This document shows positions 61,254 through 64,000 of a DNA stretch of 64,000 bases, piece by piece (position 1 is the first letter of the stretch; each line of letters starts with the position of its first letter). The notes under the pieces were generated by a model. That model was not told the origin of the DNA. It worked only from the letters and a program-made list of their open reading frames with translations, and did no database searches. The position numbers were made by a program, and so were the translations under genes. The stretch comes from Phycisphaerae bacterium (GTDB taxonomy: Bacteria > Planctomycetota > Phycisphaerae > UBA1845): NCBI GenBank assembly GCA_024102815.1, contig JAGFJJ010000076.1, forward strand, positions 1 to 64,000, written 5' to 3'.

Positions 61254-63056
61254 ATGTTTGACCTGAAACGGCGGTTGGTCCCGACGGCCTTGTTGGCAGG
61301 ACTTTTTTCCGCCGCGAACGTGGCCTTCGGTGGCGATACCGTTCCCGCTGAAACCGCACAGCGATTCGTCATTGCCCCGGATCTGGGTGTTGTTGTCGAG
61401 TCGCGGCCCGACGCACCCGCGGTCCTCCGTGCTACCGGCCGACAGGTCGATTTGGAATCCCAGACGCTCTGGCACTACATGTGCGGAAGCGCTCCCGACG
61501 ATGCGGATCTGCAAGAACTCCGCGACATCGCTATCCAGGCGAGTGTGACCGCGGACACGCAACCGCCGACGCGCTTGCTGAGCCTCGGGCGGTCCCCGCT
61601 GGCTGCCGGTACCGGTTTGGACATTGTCTGGAGCGTCCAGGGTTCGATACCGACCGAGGCGGCCACGGCGCTGGAAACGGTGGCGCAGTACATCGAGAGC
61701 AAGTTCTCCGACGATGTAACGGTCACCATCAACATTTCCATGTTCGATTTCGGCAATCCCAACGTGATCGGTTCGACAGGCAGCAATTACGTCACGGTAA
61801 CGTATCCCGATGCGCGTGACGGACTTGTCGCCGACATGGACGGCAATGACGAGATCCAGGCATTCTTGCCCCTGGGTACCACCGTTCCCGTTCGCTACGA
61901 TGGCGCCAGCACCACGGTGACCGCTGAAACCCGCGTCTTTGCGACCCGAGCGAATTTCAACGCGGGCATGGGAACCACCGGGGGGTCCGCGGCGTCGATG
62001 CAGTTCAACACGGGCTTCGCTTTCGATTATGACCCATCGAACGGCGTGCCGGGGAATCGGATGTGCTTCCAGTCCGTCGCGGCCCACGAGGTCGGTCACG
62101 CCCTCGGCTTCACCTCGGGTGTGGATTTCCGCTTCAACGATATCGAAGTTCTCGACTTGTACCGGTTCCAATGGACGGATGGTGCGGACGACTACAACCC
62201 CGATAACACCGGCGAGTTCCAGACGACGACGCGCACGGCTAGCTTCAACTCCCCGAACGACGACGCCATTTCAGATATCATCGTGGCCGAACACCGCATG
62301 GCCGACGGTTCGCCGGATCAGGCGAGCCACTTCCGCAGCGGTTGGCCTGCGATCATGGATCCCAACCTGGCTTTCGGGCAGACGTTCTATCCCGAGTTCT
62401 ATCGCGAGGCCGACACCGACATGTTCGATGCCATCGGCTGGGACTATCCGAAGATCATCATCCCCGCGCCGATTACCGTGCCTCCGCCGGAAGGAACCTT
62501 CAAGAACCGCTACCTGACTTTTGCCCCGGGCAACCAGGTCGAGCCGGTGGCATTCCAGTTGGAGCTGGTGACGGGTCCCGGACTACCCGGCGTACTGGGA
62601 TGGATTGATGCTCCCGATGCCTCCGGCATCTCCCGCGTCGTGGATGCGCCGGTGATCCGCAATTGGACGGAAACCGTGGTGCAAGTCGCCGACTGCGAGA
62701 TCGTGCCGGCCGCCACCTACTTGCTTCGTTCAACGCCTGATCTGGTGCTGTTCTCCAATGACCTGCCGCTTCAGACCGTTCTTGCGCCCTCGGACGGCCG
62801 GTTCTGGGGCGATGTGGTCGGGTCGTTCGACAGCATCGCCCAGGAGTGGACGGGCCCCGACCAGAACGTGACCGGTCAGGATATTGTTGCGGTTCTCCAG
62901 CGATTCCAGGTCAAGCCGTCGGCCCCGCCCCTTACGTGGGTCGACATTCATCCGCAGGTTCCCGACGGCGCGGCCAACGGGCCCGACATTCTCCAGGTCG
63001 TCAACGCCTTCAGCCTGAAGCCTTATCCGTTCGTTGCGCCGAGCGATTGCCCGTAA
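61254..63056 (+). CDS. secreted zinc metalloprotease with dockerin-like C-terminus
   Basis: A 600-residue exported peptidase. Its signal segment is VPTALLAGLFSAANVAFGG. The catalytic domain (about 110-400) has the metzincin-like motif VAAHEVGHALGFTSG, with HExxH at residues 278-282, the third His position replaced by Phe in LGF and Ser/Gly after it, as in NF038122-like enzymes. A SQASHF-like QASHFRSGW segment (Met-turn region) follows. The C-terminus (about 535-600) has QNVTGQDIVAVLQRFQV and GAANGPDILQVVNAFSL, the paired Asp-rich dockerin-like repeats of planctomycete secreted enzymes. ATG at 61254 was chosen since it begins the signal peptide and follows a plausible promoter. Confidence 0.85.
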   Translation: MFDLKRRLVPTALLAGLFSAANVAFGGDTVPAETAQRFVIAPDLGVVVESRPDAPAVLRATGRQVDLESQTLWHYMCGSAPDDADLQELRDIAIQASVTADTQPPTRLLSLGRSPLAAGTGLDIVWSVQGSIPTEAATALETVAQYIESKFSDDVTVTINISMFDFGNPNVIGSTGSNYVTVTYPDARDGLVADMDGNDEIQAFLPLGTTVPVRYDGASTTVTAETRVFATRANFNAGMGTTGGSAASMQFNTGFAFDYDPSNGVPGNRMCFQSVAAHEVGHALGFTSGVDFRFNDIEVLDLYRFQWTDGADDYNPDNTGEFQTTTRTASFNSPNDDAISDIIVAEHRMADGSPDQASHFRSGWPAIMDPNLAFGQTFYPEFYREADTDMFDAIGWDYPKIIIPAPITVPPPEGTFKNRYLTFAPGNQVEPVAFQLELVTGPGLPGVLGWIDAPDASGISRVVDAPVIRNWTETVVQVADCEIVPAATYLLRSTPDLVLFSNDLPLQTVLAPSDGRFWGDVVGSFDSIAQEWTGPDQNVTGQDIVAVLQRFQVKPSAPPLTWVDIHPQVPDGAANGPDILQVVNAFSLKPYPFVAPSDCP

Positions 63057-63116
63057 ACCCGGCGTCCGTCAGGTATGCTTGGGGATGGTGTCGAAGCGAA
63101 CCGCTGGCACGATCGG

Positions 63117-63737
63117 TCAGCGACTCCCGGCGGGTTCCTTCGAAGACTTCGTTTTCGTGTCGGCGGCGTCGGTCTTGCCGGCCGTGTCGGTTTGTCGCAA
63201 GACGCGCCCGGCCATGACGCCGCCGTATTGCTTCTCGTCGTTCACCCACGTCCCGCTGTAGAATCCGCGAAAGATCATGACCCGCGCGGAATAGGTACCC
63301 ATGGTCGGCACGGGAACGCGGTCGACCGTAATGATGGGCGTATCGCCCGCCCAGACAATCCGCACCGGAACGGGAATGGTCACATCCTTGTCTCCGACCT
63401 CGATGCGGGCGTTGATGATCCACTGGTCATCGACGACCTTCGTCGCCTCGGCAATCTCATAGCGCTCTGCCTTCGGTTCGGTGAGCGGCTCCCTGGAATT
63501 CAGACCGCCTTCCGCGGTCATCTGCCATACGCCTTCGAGTGTGACCCCCTTCATTGATTCCGCAAAGGACTTGTCGCGCTTGGCCTGCTCGGCGTCCGCC
63601 TCCGCGCGCTTCCGTGCTTCCACGGCCGCGGGCTCCGGCGGAGTGGCCGAGACGCCGACCACGGAAACAAGCAACAGGATCCCGGGCAGAAGGTAAGGAC
63701 GGCGCGGAAATGTACGGCTGCATGGGTACCTTGGCAC
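63117..63737 (-). CDS. secreted protein of unknown function
   Basis: A 206-residue protein with N-terminal signal (YLLPGILLLVSVVGVSATP). A charged helix follows (EARKRAEADAEQAKRDKSFAE), then a beta-rich domain that begins VTLEGVWQMTAEGGL and runs through VVDDQWIINARIEVGDKDVTIPVPV to a final FYSGTWVNDEKQYGGVMAGRV. This resembles lipocalin-like or DUF domains of planctomycete secreted proteins. The GTG at 63737 follows GGGAGGA and was chosen over an earlier frame. It lies 73 bases after the PQQ-like gene on the same strand. Confidence 0.7.
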   Translation of the reverse strand: MPRYPCSRTFPRRPYLLPGILLLVSVVGVSATPPEPAAVEARKRAEADAEQAKRDKSFAESMKGVTLEGVWQMTAEGGLNSREPLTEPKAERYEIAEATKVVDDQWIINARIEVGDKDVTIPVPVRIVWAGDTPIITVDRVPVPTMGTYSARVMIFRGFYSGTWVNDEKQYGGVMAGRVLRQTDTAGKTDAADTKTKSSKEPAGSR

Positions 63738-63810
63738 GACGAATCCTCCCGTGAACTTGGGGTCCGCGAACGGCGGAGGCCATGGAATCTTTCCCGCAGG
63801 CGGCCGCAGG

Positions 63811-64000
63811 TCAGGATCCCCGCAGATCGAGGCAGACCAGTCGTTCGAGGTTGCGGGCATACAGCTTGTCGCGGTGCAGCACGGGCACCGTCCAGCAGCG
63901 CCCGTCAAGAATATCCGTTTTCGTCCGGGCCTCGAATGCCTTGGGGTCGGCCTTGCCGATGAGCAGCGTGCCGTTTTCCATGAGGTAAATCAGGTGTTCG
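63811..64000 (-). CDS. C-terminal end of a PQQ-like beta-propeller protein (partial)
   Basis: Only the last 62 codons are in the window, and the gene continues past the right edge. The translation has the repeating LIYLMENGTLLIGKADPKAF, then KTDILDGRCWTVPVLHRDKL and YARNLERLVCLDL, typical of the final blade of PQQ-binding-like (PQQ_2/WD40-like) proteins. These secreted propellers are abundant in planctomycetes. The stop is TGA at 63811-63813. Confidence 0.8.
   Translation of the reverse strand, partial: EHLIYLMENGTLLIGKADPKAFEARTKTDILDGRCWTVPVLHRDKLYARNLERLVCLDLRGS

Overview
This is a GC-rich bacterial chromosome window whose gene content fits a member of the Planctomycetota. The indicators are PEP-CTERM sorting tails, a secreted metalloprotease with a dockerin-like tail, several small membrane proteins ending in zinc ribbons, a very long UvrA, and PQQ-like, DUF1015 and McsA/McsB proteins. 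No rRNA gene or species marker is present, so the placement is an inference from content.

Layout. From 1 to about 7.6 kb is a gene-poor accessory region. An intact tRNA-Arg(TCT) is followed by one 1,527-residue RHS/YD-repeat lipoprotein, and then by a decayed second copy of the tRNA 3' half, so the stretch looks like an old tRNA-integrated element. From 7.6 to 21.4 kb is housekeeping: an etfB-etfA-acyl-CoA dehydrogenase operon, a guanine-deaminase-like amidohydrolase, a DegT aminotransferase next to glpD, RNase R, a B12-binding-fold protein without its histidine ligand, and a DUF4139 protein. From 21.5 to 23.4 kb is a second disturbed area behind tRNA-Pro(CGG): a large inverted repeat, a four-helix-bundle (S23-type) ORF broken by one amber codon, and a further decayed copy of its 3' end. 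From 23.4 to 31.9 kb lie a methyltransferase, an old yellow enzyme, mcsA-mcsB, a three-gene unit (HExxH lipoprotein, M16 peptidase, PTPS/QueD-like enzyme), and thioredoxin reductase. From 31.9 to 38.0 kb an oversized UvrA with three ABC cassettes is translationally coupled to a CBM9/DOMON-like protein. From 38.2 to 43.2 kb come zinc-ribbon membrane proteins, an EVE protein, sucD, an acyltransferase, and a RAYT transposase surrounded by its REP-like repeats. From 43.2 to 51.8 kb are a CsgG-like secreted protein, ligA, an AraC-Ogt fusion, a DMT exporter, an S66 peptidase, an aminotransferase, an HTH protein and rnpA. From 52.1 to 64 kb are a coiled-coil protein, two PEP-CTERM proteins, an SDR epimerase, a TetR-controlled lipoprotein/membrane pair, a DUF1015-NTF2 pair, a MORN protein, a secreted zinc metalloprotease, and the end of a PQQ-like beta-propeller protein.

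Working relationships supported by spacing: etfB/etfA/ACAD (electron transfer from acyl-CoA oxidation); mcsA/mcsB (arginine-phosphorylation quality control, ATGA overlap); uvrA/CBM9-like (ATGA overlap); the TetR gene and the lipoprotein/zinc-ribbon pair, which share a GTAAGC-type operator; and DUF1015/NTF2-like. I found no CRISPR array, prophage or intact integrase. The strongest unusual signals are the tRNA-Arg duplication with its RHS cargo, the TTCA-loop hairpin repeats inserted in frame inside uvrA, the RAYT/REP cluster, and the broken S23 locus behind tRNA-Pro.
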